Shown: positions 27,551 to 36,692, numbered from the stretch's first letter. The stretch is DNA of 64,000 bases from Acidobacteriota bacterium (GCA_018268755.1 JAFDVW010000017.1:68070-132069), one strand, 5' to 3'. The notes: generated by a model not told the origin, from the sequence alone. Numbers and translations are program-made.

Positions 27551-28486
27551 CTACAAGTTTGCTGCCGCCAAGGCTTGCTGTTGGATGTCCCGCTGATCGC
27601 CGAAGCCTTCCAGCCAAAGCACCTCGGGCTCCCGCCGGAACCAGGTCAACTGCCGTTTGGCGTAATTGCGATGTGCCTGTTGGGCGGCTGCCAGCGCCGC
27701 CGGCGCGTCCAGTTCTCCGCGGAGCAGCTGCACGGCTTGTTTATAGCCGAGCGAGTTCAGTGGGGTAGCGGCTTCGCCATACTTTCTCAGCAGGCCGCGC
27801 GTTTCTTCCACCAGGCCCTCGGCGAACATCTTCTCCGCCCGCCGGTTGATGCGGTCGTACAACGCGGCCCGCGCCGGAGTCAGCCCCAGTCGCAGAATGC
27901 GAAATCCCTGCAATGGATCGCGGCCCTGTTGCCAGAGCTCGGTCATCTTGCCAGGGGCAGCCAGACATACTTCAATAGCGCGGATCAGCTTGGGCGTGTC
28001 GTTGGCGTGAATCTGCCGGCTGGCATTCGCGTCGAGGCGCGCCAGTAAGCGGGAAAGGTACGCCGCGCCCCGCTGCTTTGCCCGCGCCCGCAGGCGATCG
28101 CGCAGCTCTTCGGAACGCTGGGGCCCGGGGAAGAGGCCGTCGAGCAGCGCCCGCAGATAGAGTCCCGTACCGCCCACCACGATCGGCAAGCATCCCCGGC
28201 TTTTGATCTCCTGCAGGACGGCGCGGGCCTGGCGGGCGTACTCTCCCGCCGTCATATAGCTGGTGGGCTCGACGCAATCGAACAGGTGGTGCGGGGCGCG
28301 GGTCCGCTCCTTCACGGAGGGCTTGGCGGTCCCAATTTCAAATTCCCGGTACATGGCGACCGAGTCGCAGTTGACAATCTCTCCGCCGCAATGCTCCGCC
28401 AGGGCCAGCGACAGTGCGGTTTTACCGCTCCCCGTCGGACCCAGCACCACGAGGAGCAGGGGATTGACCGTCAACGCAGGTTCCAT
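27551..28486 (-). CDS. miaA: tRNA dimethylallyltransferase
   Basis: 311 residues from ATG 28486. The P-loop GPTGSGKTALS, NCDSVAMYREFEIGTAKP, HHLFDCVEPTSYMTAGEYA, VVGGTGLYLRALLDGL and the closing KRQLTWFRREPEVLWL are diagnostic of MiaA. It adds the dimethylallyl group to A37 of tRNAs reading UNN codons. The frame is open for 50 further codons upstream, but that part is unlike MiaA. It heads the long minus-strand run down to the VWA gene. Confidence 0.95.
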   Translation of the reverse strand: MEPALTVNPLLLVVLGPTGSGKTALSLALAEHCGGEIVNCDSVAMYREFEIGTAKPSVKERTRAPHHLFDCVEPTSYMTAGEYARQARAVLQEIKSRGCLPIVVGGTGLYLRALLDGLFPGPQRSEELRDRLRARAKQRGAAYLSRLLARLDANASRQIHANDTPKLIRAIEVCLAAPGKMTELWQQGRDPLQGFRILRLGLTPARAALYDRINRRAEKMFAEGLVEETRGLLRKYGEAATPLNSLGYKQAVQLLRGELDAPAALAAAQQAHRNYAKRQLTWFRREPEVLWLEGFGDQRDIQQQALAAANL

Positions 28487-28707
28487 GGAATTTGCCGCCA
28501 ATAGCGGGCCAGCGTGAGGATGAGAAGCAACGCCCCCAGCAGCAGCAAGCCGAGAGTTTCCAGACGAAATACCCGCGCCGAGGCCGGGTCTTTTCGTGGT
28601 GGCGGCGAAGCTGGGCGAAGGCGAGGCACGACCCACAATTCTAGAGCAATCCGCCGATGGTAGTGAAAGCCTTTCCCCCGGAACTGCTACACTACGCCCT
28701 GGCTGCT

Positions 28708-29529
28708 ATGTCCGGTTCGCCCGTCAGTCCCGGAATGTTTCGCTTCGGAGTCTTTGAGGTGGATGTGGCCGCTGGAGAACTCCGCAAAGGCGGCCTGAAG
28801 CTCCGCCTGCAGGAAAAACCCTTCCAATTCCTGACCACTTTGCTCGACCGCCCCGGAGAGATTGTGTCCCGGGAGGATCTGCGCCAACGCTTATGGCCGG
28901 CCGATACTTTTGTGGATTTCGACCACAGCCTGAACGCCGCCGTAAATAAGCTGCGCGAGGTACTGGGGGACTCCGCCTCTACCCCCCGCTATGTGGAAAC
29001 CATTGCCCGGCGGGGCTACCGCTTTATTGCGCCGGTCGAGCGGGTGGGCGCCGGCCCGGTTCCAGCGGAAATGAGCGTGGAAGCCGTTGCCGTGCACCCG
29101 GAGTTGGAAGTCCCCATGCCCCACCGTGGAGTGACCCGCGGACTCTTTGCTCTGATCCAGGTCATGTATCTGGTGTTCTACCTGGTGGCGCTCTTTCGGT
29201 TTTTCCCAGTACAGCAGATGCTGGAAGAGTTCCTGCCGGCCTGGGGAGCGCGGGCTGCCATGGTCCTGCTGCTGGTGACTTCCGGAGTCGGCATCGTGCT
29301 GCGCTGCTATCTGCTCTCCTCCGTAGGCTTCGACCATTTGCGCCTACGCCAGAAATTCGAGCGCCTGTTCCTGCTAGTGTTGCCACTCGATCAGCTATGG
29401 GCGGTTACACCGTTCCTGCTTACCGGCAAGATTGGTTTTGGCTTAGCTTTTGCAGCGACCGCCGCACTGCTGTATGTGCCATTCTCGGAGCGCACGTTGT
29501 TGCGCATGGCCTACCCAGGTTCTTCCTGA
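28708..29529 (+). CDS. OmpR/CadC-type winged-helix protein with membrane segments
   Basis: 273 residues. The N-terminal wHTH (about 12-105) has FRFGVFEVDVAAGELRKGG, LVSREDLRQRLWP-like VSREDLRQRLWPADTFVDF, NAAVNKLREVLGD and ARRGYRFIAPV. A linker is followed by three or four hydrophobic helices (about 145-265). It looks like a membrane-anchored transcription factor of the CadC type, but the usual TPR or WD40 sensor of acidobacterial relatives is missing. Start is uncertain; I placed it at the Met nearest the domain. Its 3' end overlaps the convergent MFS gene by 19 bases. Confidence 0.78.
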   Translation: MSGSPVSPGMFRFGVFEVDVAAGELRKGGLKLRLQEKPFQFLTTLLDRPGEIVSREDLRQRLWPADTFVDFDHSLNAAVNKLREVLGDSASTPRYVETIARRGYRFIAPVERVGAGPVPAEMSVEAVAVHPELEVPMPHRGVTRGLFALIQVMYLVFYLVALFRFFPVQQMLEEFLPAWGARAAMVLLLVTSGVGIVLRCYLLSSVGFDHLRLRQKFERLFLLVLPLDQLWAVTPFLLTGKIGFGLAFAATAALLYVPFSERTLLRMAYPGSS

Positions 29530-30704
29530 GGCTGCCTTTCCCGCGGCCGCACAAAGAATAAGTACATGGCTAGCAGCCAGATACAGCCAAAAACTGGCAC
29601 TATCAGTCCCACCTTAAGTCCCCCAGCATGGGTCGACGTCATCCCCACCAGCCAGGGCATGACGGCGCCTCCCAGGCCCGACAGACCGAACATGACCCCG
29701 CTGACCCGGGTGGCTTGGTCCCCGAACCAGTGGGCTAGCAGGGCGATGCTGATGGGGAAGATCGAAGCCAGCCCGAATCCGGCAGCCACGGCTACGGCCA
29801 CGACTCCTGCTTCATCTTTGGCCAGGAATAGGGCCAGGACCCCTCCTAAAGCCAGGGCTAGCCCACCGATAGCCACGTCGGCCTCCTTCAGTCGCCGCAG
29901 TAAGAGGGGAGCCAGGGCCCGCCCCGCGAGCAGCGCTCCCCAGAAGAATGAGGGAGCGATAGCCCACAGAGTCCCCGCCCCTGGGTCGAGACGACGGTCA
30001 TAGGAGGCGATCCAGCCCCCGATGGAGCTCTCCGTTCCCACGTAGACGAAGAACAAGCTGCCCAGCACCGGGGCCAAGGGACCTCGCCAGACGTTGCGGG
30101 AGCGCCTATCTTCCGGGCTAGCATGGGGAAGCTGGATCGGGATTGCCAGCCCGGCCGCCATCAGAGCCACCACTGCCAGAGTTGCGGCGGTGAGGTAGAG
30201 GAACCAGTCCACCCGGCCGGCGCGATTGCAGGCGGCCACCAGGAACGGGCAAGCCACCGCTCCCGCCCCCCAGGAAAAATTCAGCAGGTTCAAGGCAGCC
30301 GCGCGGCTGCGGGGAAACATCTCAGAGATCAAGAGGTTCGTAGTCGGAGAGGTGAACCCGATCCCGGCCCCAAAACAGGCAATGGAGAGGACCCCGGCCG
30401 TCCACCCTGACGTGGCCAGTCCGGCCGCCCCCAGCCCCATCAGGCTGAGGCCCAGAAACAGCGCCAGGCGATGCCCGTAGCGGCGCAGCACGACGCTGCT
30501 GGAGAGTACCCCCACGGTCGATGTGGCAAATTGCGCGGTAAACAGATATCCCGCTTGGGTATCGTTTAACCCCCATCGCCCCGTCAACAAGGGCAGCATG
30601 GGCCCCAGCAGCACGGTCATGACTCCCATCAGGGCGAAGCCGAGGTGCAAAAGGCCGGCGTGCCAAGTGCGGGGAACTGTAAGGTCGCGGGACGTGGCTG
30701 GCAT
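29511..30704 (-). CDS. MFS transporter
   Basis: 397 residues with about twelve hydrophobic segments. The loop between helices 2 and 3 holds SSVVLRRYGHRLALFLG, the usual G-x-x-x-D-R-x-G-R-R position in a modified form. The N-half has GAGIGFTSPTTNLLISEMFPRSRAAALNLLNFSWGAGA, reminiscent of sugar/fucose-permease-like MFS members. Substrate unknown. It overlaps the 3' end of the wHTH gene tail to tail. Confidence 0.85.
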   Translation of the reverse strand: MPATSRDLTVPRTWHAGLLHLGFALMGVMTVLLGPMLPLLTGRWGLNDTQAGYLFTAQFATSTVGVLSSSVVLRRYGHRLALFLGLSLMGLGAAGLATSGWTAGVLSIACFGAGIGFTSPTTNLLISEMFPRSRAAALNLLNFSWGAGAVACPFLVAACNRAGRVDWFLYLTAATLAVVALMAAGLAIPIQLPHASPEDRRSRNVWRGPLAPVLGSLFFVYVGTESSIGGWIASYDRRLDPGAGTLWAIAPSFFWGALLAGRALAPLLLRRLKEADVAIGGLALALGGVLALFLAKDEAGVVAVAVAAGFGLASIFPISIALLAHWFGDQATRVSGVMFGLSGLGGAVMPWLVGMTSTHAGGLKVGLIVPVFGCIWLLAMYLFFVRPRERQPQEEPG

Positions 30705-30845
30705 GGATCGAGACCGGTGGTAAGGCGGCTTCCGGCGACACTATGGTAACCGCCCCGTACCTCCTTGCTGGATTGTTTTTCGGTCGGGCTTGGAATACCT
30801 TGAAGGCAATCAGTTTCCCCGGGCCTGGTCTTAGGCGAGAAATCA

Positions 30846-31652
30846 ATGATCAACGGTAAACGTATTGCAGTTGTCCTTCCGGCGTATAACGCCGAAAAGA
30901 CCCTTGAGGCCACCGTCCGCGAACTGCCGGAGGTTGTGGACATCACCATCCTGGTGGATGACCATAGCTCCGATGGCACTGTGGAGCTGGCCCGCCGGCT
31001 GGGCCTGCGGTTGTTCGTCCATGACCGGAATTATGGCTACGGGCGCAACCAGCAGACCTGCTATCGCGAGGCCCTCAGCGCGGGCGCCGACGTGGTCATC
31101 ATGGTGCACCCGGACTATCAGTACACGCCGCGTTTGGTCACGGCCATGGCCAGCATGGTGGCTTATGACATCTATGATGTCGTCCTGGGCTCGCGCATCA
31201 TCGGTGGTACCGCCTTGCGGGGCGGCATGCCGTTTTACAAATATGTGGCCAACCGTTTCTTGACCGCCTTTGAGAATCTTTTTCTCGGCGTCAAGCTCTC
31301 CGAGTATCACACCGGATATCGCGCCTTCAGCCGCAAAGTGCTGGAAGAGCTGCCTCTGCTGGAAAACTCCGATGACTTTGTTTTTGACAACCAGATGCTG
31401 GCGCAATGCGTGCACTTCGGTTTTGGCATTGGGGAGGTCTCGTGTCCCACCAAGTATTTCGAAGAGGCCTCTTCCATCAACTTCCGGCGCAGTGTGAAGT
31501 ATGGCTTCGGAGTGCTGGGGACGACCCTGCAGTTCGCGCTGCAAAAGGCCGGCCTGGGGCAGTTCCGCATCTTCAGCGCCAAAGGACGCCGCTTGGAGCC
31601 GGGTTACACCGCCTACTATGCGCGCGGCGCGGCCAGTGGGCATGCAGGCTAA
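30846..31652 (+). CDS. GT2 family glycosyltransferase (dolichol-phosphate-mannose-synthase-like)
   Basis: 268 residues of GT-A fold. [19 protein letters not shown] opens the nucleotide-binding part, [11 protein letters not shown] and [10 protein letters not shown] give the acidic sites, and GSRIIGG and [14 protein letters not shown] are typical of polyprenyl-phosphate glycosyltransferases. No membrane helices are evident at the C-terminus. It probably loads a sugar on a lipid carrier. The following membrane protein, 16 bases downstream, may use that product. Confidence 0.85.
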   Translation: MINGKRIAVVLPAYNAEKTLEATVRELPEVVDITILVDDHSSDGTVELARRLGLRLFVHDRNYGYGRNQQTCYREALSAGADVVIMVHPDYQYTPRLVTAMASMVAYDIYDVVLGSRIIGGTALRGGMPFYKYVANRFLTAFENLFLGVKLSEYHTGYRAFSRKVLEELPLLENSDDFVFDNQMLAQCVHFGFGIGEVSCPTKYFEEASSINFRRSVKYGFGVLGTTLQFALQKAGLGQFRIFSAKGRRLEPGYTAYYARGAASGHAG

Positions 31653-31668
31653 AATCTAGGCTTCTCCC

Positions 31669-33132
31669 TTGAGAGCGCACCCGACCCTCAAAGAAGTTGC
31701 GCTGCTTTTGCTCCTCGCCGCTTGCGCCCTTCTGGTGCATGGCTATCATCCTTACGTCGAAGACGCGGAAATTTATGTTCCTGGCATTAAGCAGGCGCTG
31801 CACCACGATCTGTATCCCCAGAATTCCGCCTTCTTTGCTTCCCATGCCCGCATGACGCTGTTCCCGAATCTGATTGCCGGGTCTCTTCGTCTTACCCATT
31901 TGCCTTTGGAGTGGGGACTGTTGCTGTGGCACTTTGCATCCGTCTTTTTATTGCTGCTGGCTTGTTGGCATATCGGGCGGCTGTGCTTTCCGGAAAGCCT
32001 CGCGCGTTGGGGTGGGGTAGCGATGATTGCCTCGCTACTGACCCTACCCATCGCTGGCACCGCGCTCTACCTGATGGACCAATACCTCAACACCCGGTCG
32101 CTTTCGACGCCGGCGGCGTTGTTCATGGTCGCCCATACGCTGGAGCGTAAATACCTCCGGGCCGGGGTCTGGGGGCTTTTCACCGCGCTGATTCATCCTT
32201 TGATGGCGGTCTTTGGCCTGAGTTTCGTCGCGCTGCTTGCCTTTCTGGAGTGGCGGAAGCACGCCGTACAGACCGTCCTAGCCGCTGGCCTGCTGTTGCC
32301 GTTGTCGTTTTTTCCTCCCGTGACCCCGGAGTATTGGGAGGTGCTCAATCGACACTCCTACTTTTTCCTTCTGCGCTGGGAGTGGTATGAGTGGCTGGGC
32401 ATTTTTGGACCCCTGTTCTTGCTTTATTGGTTCGCCCGCATTGCCCGCGGCAGAAACCTGCTGGTGCCGGAACGGCTCTGCCTCGGGCTGATCGGCTACG
32501 GATTGCTGTTCTTTGTGGCCGCCGTAGTGATCACGGTGCCGGCGAGCATGGCACGTTTTGTCGAGTTGCAACCCCTGCGGAGCCTGCACTTGCTCTACAT
32601 CCTGTTTTTCACCGTGATGGGCTGCCTGCTCGCGGAATTTGTCCTGCGCAAGCGTCCGGAACGCTGGCTGCTTCTGTTTGTGCCCTTATGCGGCGGCATG
32701 TTCTATGCCCAGATGCAGCTTTTTCCCGCCACTGCCCACGTGGAGTGGCCGGGGATGCCACCGCACAGTGACCGTCTGCAGGCGTTCCTCTGGATTCGCG
32801 ACCATACGCCGGTCCAGGCCTATTTTGCCCTCGATCCGGAATACATGCGTCTGCCGGGAGACGATCAGCACGGTTTCCGCGCCATCACCGAGCGTTCCCG
32901 TATGGCGGATCGCATCAAAGACAGTGGGGCGGTCACCATGTTTCCCGCCCTGGCCCGTCCCTGGCACGAGCAGGTCACGGCGCTCGATGGCTGGCAGAAC
33001 TTTCAGGCCGAGGACTTCCGCCGCCTGAAAGAACGCTTTGGGGTGGACTGGGTTGTGGTCGCTACAGCTCAAGGACAGGGAATGACTTGTCCTTACCAGA
33101 ACCAGAGTTTGCAAGTCTGCCAGGTGCCATGA
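31669..33132 (+). CDS. Polytopic membrane protein, possible GT-C-like enzyme
   Basis: 487 residues starting at TTG 31669, with about ten hydrophobic segments across residues 7-350 and a soluble C-terminal part (about 350-487) ending FGVDWVVVATAQGQ. The first loop carries YHPYVEDAEIYVPGIKQAL, an acidic loop after helix 1 as seen in GT-C glycosyltransferases, but I cannot assign a family. It follows the GT2 gene closely, so it could be the transferase that uses a lipid-linked sugar. No strong ribosome-binding site is visible. Confidence 0.65.
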   Translation: MRAHPTLKEVALLLLLAACALLVHGYHPYVEDAEIYVPGIKQALHHDLYPQNSAFFASHARMTLFPNLIAGSLRLTHLPLEWGLLLWHFASVFLLLLACWHIGRLCFPESLARWGGVAMIASLLTLPIAGTALYLMDQYLNTRSLSTPAALFMVAHTLERKYLRAGVWGLFTALIHPLMAVFGLSFVALLAFLEWRKHAVQTVLAAGLLLPLSFFPPVTPEYWEVLNRHSYFFLLRWEWYEWLGIFGPLFLLYWFARIARGRNLLVPERLCLGLIGYGLLFFVAAVVITVPASMARFVELQPLRSLHLLYILFFTVMGCLLAEFVLRKRPERWLLLFVPLCGGMFYAQMQLFPATAHVEWPGMPPHSDRLQAFLWIRDHTPVQAYFALDPEYMRLPGDDQHGFRAITERSRMADRIKDSGAVTMFPALARPWHEQVTALDGWQNFQAEDFRRLKERFGVDWVVVATAQGQGMTCPYQNQSLQVCQVP

Positions 33133-33165
33133 GTGCTGTGCGATTTACGCTCGCGGAAAAAGCAT

Positions 33166-33328
33166 CACCACAGAGGGCACGGAGTTCCACAGAGTCATGA
33201 ATTATTGTGTAGTTTGGAAATAACCCAACAAGTTTGTCATTCCGAACCGCTTGAGCGGTGAGGAATCTGCTTTTGACCGGAAACAGCCAATGTCCCTTCA
33301 ATCCTTGTCTGTCTCTCCTCTGTGGTGA
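33166..33328. repeat. CAGAG-family element B with a nested GTCATTCCGA-family copy
   Basis: The left arm begins CACCACAGAGGGCACGGAG and the right arm ends CTCCTCTGTGGTGAG; they are inverted copies. Between them, at 33236-33270, sits GTCATTCCGAACCGC continuing through TTGAGCGGTGAGGAATC, a member of a second repeat family. The element fills most of the gap before the orphan permease. Confidence 0.72.
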
Positions 33329-33392
33329 GATTACCTGGACTCACCCCGCAAATTGCGCGGCCTGCCCTCGCCGTATAGCATCTAACTAACTC

Positions 33393-34628
33393 ATGGCCTT
33401 GGACAAAAACCATCGGCGGCCCAAGCTCGTGTTCAGCGAGATCATGAGCTTTGCCTATGACACCTTTTGCAGCAACAAGGTGCGCTTTGCGCTCACGGCG
33501 CTGGGCATGGTCATCGGCACGGCTTCGCTCATTCTGGTCACCACCATCAGCTTGACCGGCAAGCAGTACATCATGAACCAGATCCAGGCCATCGGCACCA
33601 ACATGATCTACGCTGAGTACGAAGGCGGCGCGCAGCGCATTACCAGCGCTGCTCCCGATCCTTTGACCATCGATGACATGTTGGCGGCGCGCGAGGCGGT
33701 TTCCGGCGTAGTGGCGGCCTCGCCGGTTGTGCCGCTGGCCGAGCGCATCCCGGTGGGCAACGGCAAAGAGAAGGACGTGCAGGTCCTGGGCGTGTATCCG
33801 GAATACCAGACCGTGCGCAACCTGGTGGTCGTTTCCGGCCGCTTCTTCGATAATCAAGATGAAATGGCCCGCAATAAAGTCGGCGTCATGACCCAGAAGA
33901 TGGCAGAAACCATCTATGGGTCGGCCGATGAGGCGATCGGCAAGGTCATCAAGCTCAGCGGCCTGCCCTTCACCATCATCGGTACCTTCCGCGAACGGGT
34001 GGACACCTTCGGGCAGTCCGAGGTCACCGACAACACCATGGTGATCCCGTACACCGTGGCGCGTTATTTCACGGACACGCCGGTGGTGAAGCAGATTTAC
34101 TTCTCGGTCAACGATCCCTCCATGGTGGTCCCGGCCACCAGCCAGATCCAGGCCATCATCCAGTCCCGCCATCGTCCGGAATCGGTCTACAAGGTGGAGA
34201 ACCTGACCCAGCTGGTCGCGGTGGCGGCCAAGACCGCCAATGCGCTGACTCTGGTTCTGCTGTTGGTGGCGCTGATTGTGCTGCTGGTCAGCGGCATCGG
34301 CATCATGAACATCATGCTGGCCACGGTCAGCGCCCGCATTCGCGAAATCGGCATCCGCAAGGCCATCGGAGCCTCTAATCGCGAGATACGCCTGCAATTC
34401 CTCTCGGAAGCGATCTTGATTTCCCTGGTGGGCGGCTTTCTCGGGGTGATTATCGGGCTGGCCCTGCCCTATTCGGTGCGTTTCTTCACCTCCTATCGCC
34501 TGCCTATTTCCGGCCTGTCCGCAATTGTTGCGATCTTAGTTTCGTCTCTGGTGGGGATTCTGTTCGGGACCGTGCCCGCCTCCCGCGCCGCCAAACTGGA
34601 TCCGGTAGAAAGTTTGCGCTACGAATAG
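33393..34628 (+). CDS. MacB/FtsX-type ABC permease (orphan)
   Basis: 411 residues: a helix near 25-50, a periplasmic MacB_PCD-like domain (about 51-270), three C-terminal helices, the loop IREIGIRKAIGASNREI and the tail VPASRAAKLDPVESLRYE. It has the same domain plan as the permease at 305-1564 but is clearly a separate paralogue. No ATPase or membrane-fusion gene is adjacent. A terminator follows at 34683. Confidence 0.9.
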   Translation: MALDKNHRRPKLVFSEIMSFAYDTFCSNKVRFALTALGMVIGTASLILVTTISLTGKQYIMNQIQAIGTNMIYAEYEGGAQRITSAAPDPLTIDDMLAAREAVSGVVAASPVVPLAERIPVGNGKEKDVQVLGVYPEYQTVRNLVVVSGRFFDNQDEMARNKVGVMTQKMAETIYGSADEAIGKVIKLSGLPFTIIGTFRERVDTFGQSEVTDNTMVIPYTVARYFTDTPVVKQIYFSVNDPSMVVPATSQIQAIIQSRHRPESVYKVENLTQLVAVAAKTANALTLVLLLVALIVLLVSGIGIMNIMLATVSARIREIGIRKAIGASNREIRLQFLSEAILISLVGGFLGVIIGLALPYSVRFFTSYRLPISGLSAIVAILVSSLVGILFGTVPASRAAKLDPVESLRYE

Positions 34629-34682
34629 GCGCTGGTGGTGCAAGTGGTGAATTTCCACCAGGTCTGTAGACAAAACAAGAAA

Positions 34683-34715
34683 GCCGGGCTGTTTGGCCCG
34701 GCCTGGTTGTTTTTT
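34683..34715 (+). terminator. Rho-independent terminator after the orphan permease
   Basis: Stem GCCGGGC / GCCCGGC with a six-base loop, then CTGG and TTGTTTTTT. The left side is preceded by AAAACAAGAAA, so the structure could also stop transcription on the minus strand. Confidence 0.88.
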
Positions 34716-34801
34716 CACTTCAGGGGAACGGCTTGTTTCTGAGGTCCCCTCAAGCTCGTCAATTTCAGGTGGAAAAACCCGCCCGCCTGGTCAGTCACCG
34801 C

Positions 34802-35032
34802 TTACATGACCAGGGCAAGTCCTTCCAGTTCGTTCTGCAATACCGGCAGCGAGCAACCCGCCATTTCTACCCGGCTGGCTGCATCCAGGGCGGCTTGCGG
34901 AGAGACTCCGTAGCCCCTTCCCATCAGGAATACCTGCAAAAGTTCGGCAGCCTCGCGAGAATCGACTAACCCGCCCTGCAACAGATCGTTCCGCAAAGCC
35001 GTCAATTCCGTTACCGAGAAGCGTTCTCTCAT
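34802..35032 (-). CDS. Small protein of unknown function (76 residues)
   Basis: The ATG at 35032 is preceded by GGAGGTGA at an ideal distance, the best ribosome-binding site in the region, so I take it as real. The protein (MRERFSVTELTALRNDLLQG at its start) is helical and acidic with no Cys pair, signal or membrane segment except one Cys near residue 60. RNDLLQGGLVDSREAAELLQVFL looks like a helix-turn-helix-like or helical bundle pattern but I cannot assign a family. A different frame across the same DNA (34791-35168) lacks any such site. Confidence 0.6.
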   Translation of the reverse strand: MRERFSVTELTALRNDLLQGGLVDSREAAELLQVFLMGRGYGVSPQAALDAASRVEMAGCSLPVLQNELEGLALVM

Positions 35033-35300
35033 GGCCCTCACCTCCGAACCCCGTCAAACTGTTAGACTCACCAACTACTGCATTTGTTGCATGCAATTTC
35101 CATGCCGTCCGGTTGAATCTTCTTTTCCGCCTCGAAAAAATCCCTTGGTTTTCTCGAAACTCCTTCATATCACGAAGGTTGCGCAGGAGTGGCCATTGGA
35201 TTCCCGGAGCCCGGGGCTAAGCCGGCCAGCCGCCCGGTTGACAAGTTGTGTCGTTGTGGGACGGAAAGCGTCGAAAGTCTGAGACAGAGATACTGCCACC
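35033..35300. other. Intergenic region between two small minus-strand genes
   Basis: 268 bases. It holds the strong ribosome-binding site of the 76-residue protein at its left edge. The rest shows no confident promoter box, repeat or conserved frame. TTGACA occurs on the plus strand at about 35239 but without a matching -10 box. Confidence 0.35.
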
Positions 35301-35483
35301 CTAGGCTTCCAGGATGGCCTCATCGATCAGCATGATGGGAATGCCGTCGCGCACCGGGTACAGACGTCGGCACTGGGTGCACTGCAGGCCGGTGATTTCT
35401 GCCGGCATGCCGTCCGGGTGGGCGGCGAGGGGCTTCTTACACAGCGGGCATACCAGAAGCTCGAGCAGGTCCGGCGCGATCAT
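35301..35483 (-). CDS. Trm112/YcaR-like zinc-ribbon protein
   Basis: 60 residues. [14 protein letters not shown] provides one CxxC and [24 protein letters not shown] the second, with the conserved [11 protein letters not shown]-type ending. This is the small Trm112-like (UPF0434) family, whose eukaryotic and archaeal members activate methyltransferases; the bacterial role is less clear. It is divergent from folD. Confidence 0.9.
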   Translation of the reverse strand: MIAPDLLELLVCPLCKKPLAAHPDGMPAEITGLQCTQCRRLYPVRDGIPIMLIDEAILEA

Positions 35484-35616
35484 GCGCCCGATTCTACCGA
35501 AAATCGCTTGCAGGCGCGCGAATCATTTCCGCGCGCCGGGGCAAACCCCCACACGGTCTGTCGCTTACGGTAGAATTTTCATAAGCTCGGAATTCCCCGC
35601 AGAAACGAGGGCCTTC

Positions 35617-36558
35617 ATGTCCGCCACTATTCTGGACGGCAACAAAATCGCCGCGGAGATTCGTTCCGAAGTCGCCGCGGAAGTGAAAGTCTTGACCGCC
35701 GCTGGGCTGCGTCCCGGCCTGGCCGTCATTTTGGCCGGCGACAACCCTGCCTCGGAAATCTATGTTCGCGGCAAGGTGAAAAGCTGCGAGGAAACCGGCA
35801 TCTACAGCGAGAAGCACGCGCCTCCGGCGACGGTCTCCACGCAGGAGCTGCTGGACCTGATAAACAGCCTGAATCGCCGCGAGGAGATTGACGGCATCCT
35901 GGTGCAGTTGCCCTTGCCCGAGCACGTGGACGCCAAGAAAGTCCTGCTGGCCGTGAGCCCGGCGAAAGATGTGGACGGCTTTCATCCCATGAATGTCGGC
36001 TATCTTTCCACCCAGCGTCCCGGCCTGGTGCCCTGTACGCCGGCCGGCGTTGTCGAAATCCTGAAGCGCAGCCATATTCCTATCGCCGGGCAGGATGCGG
36101 TGATTGTAGGGCGCAGCGACATCGTGGGTAAGCCGGTGGCCATGCTGCTGATCAATGCCAACGCGACCGTCACGGTCTGCCATTCGAAGACGCGGGATCT
36201 GGCCGGGGTCTGCCGCCGCGCCGACATTCTGGTGGCCGCCATTGGGCGTCCCGGCATGATTACCCGTGACTTTGTGAAGCCCGGCGCTACGGTGATTGAT
36301 GTGGGCATTAACAAAGTCACCGATCCCGCGGAGTTCCAGCGCTTTTTTGCCGGCAATGCCAAGCGTGAGGAGTCTTTCCGGGCCAAGGGTTCGACCCTGG
36401 TGGGAGATGTGCATCCTCAGGTCGCGGAGGTCGCCGGCGCCGTTACGCCGGTCCCGGGTGGGGTGGGGCCGCTGACCATTGCCATGCTGATGGCCAACAC
36501 GGTCCGCGCCGCCAAACTGCGCCGCGGACATACCGTGCAGGAATTGCTGCGGGCCTAA
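35617..36558 (+). CDS. folD: FolD: methylenetetrahydrofolate dehydrogenase / cyclohydrolase
   Basis: 313 residues from ATG 35617, with ACGAGG upstream. YVRGKVKSCEETGI with the catalytic Lys, GILVQLPLPEHVD, DVDGFHPMNVG, PCTPAGVVEILK, VIVGRSDIVGKPVAMLL and PVPGGVGPLTIAML are all present. It interconverts methylene-, methenyl- and formyl-tetrahydrofolate with NADP. The frame is open about 100 codons upstream, but that part overlaps the Trm112 gene in antisense and is not FolD. Confidence 0.95.
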   Translation: MSATILDGNKIAAEIRSEVAAEVKVLTAAGLRPGLAVILAGDNPASEIYVRGKVKSCEETGIYSEKHAPPATVSTQELLDLINSLNRREEIDGILVQLPLPEHVDAKKVLLAVSPAKDVDGFHPMNVGYLSTQRPGLVPCTPAGVVEILKRSHIPIAGQDAVIVGRSDIVGKPVAMLLINANATVTVCHSKTRDLAGVCRRADILVAAIGRPGMITRDFVKPGATVIDVGINKVTDPAEFQRFFAGNAKREESFRAKGSTLVGDVHPQVAEVAGAVTPVPGGVGPLTIAMLMANTVRAAKLRRGHTVQELLRA

Positions 36559-36566
36559 GGGAGATA

Positions 36567-36692
36567 CTCACCGCAGAGTCGCTGAGCGCGCTGAGGCAGG
36601 TGATCTCTGAGTTTTTCCGCTAGTTGCTCACGGCAAAGACGAAGGGTTGAGCTTTTGTTTTTCTTTGCGTACTCGGCGTCCTCTGCGGTTTA
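36567..36692. repeat. CAGAG-family element C (gene-less copy)
   Basis: The left arm begins CTCACCGCAGAGTCGCTGAG; the right arm reads CTTTGCGTACTCGGCGTC then CTCTGCGGTTTAAG. The right arm is close to the arm at the end of the GxxExxY unit (CTCTGCG, then CTCTGCGGTTTAA). Only about 80 bases of non-coding DNA lie between the arms, so this looks like a deletion derivative or MITE of the same element. Confidence 0.72.

Noticed and set aside
34791-35168. A 125-codon minus-strand frame overlapping the 76-residue protein in another frame
   Set aside because: No ribosome-binding site before its ATG and Arg/Gly-rich shadow-like sequence; the GGAGGTGA site belongs to the other frame.
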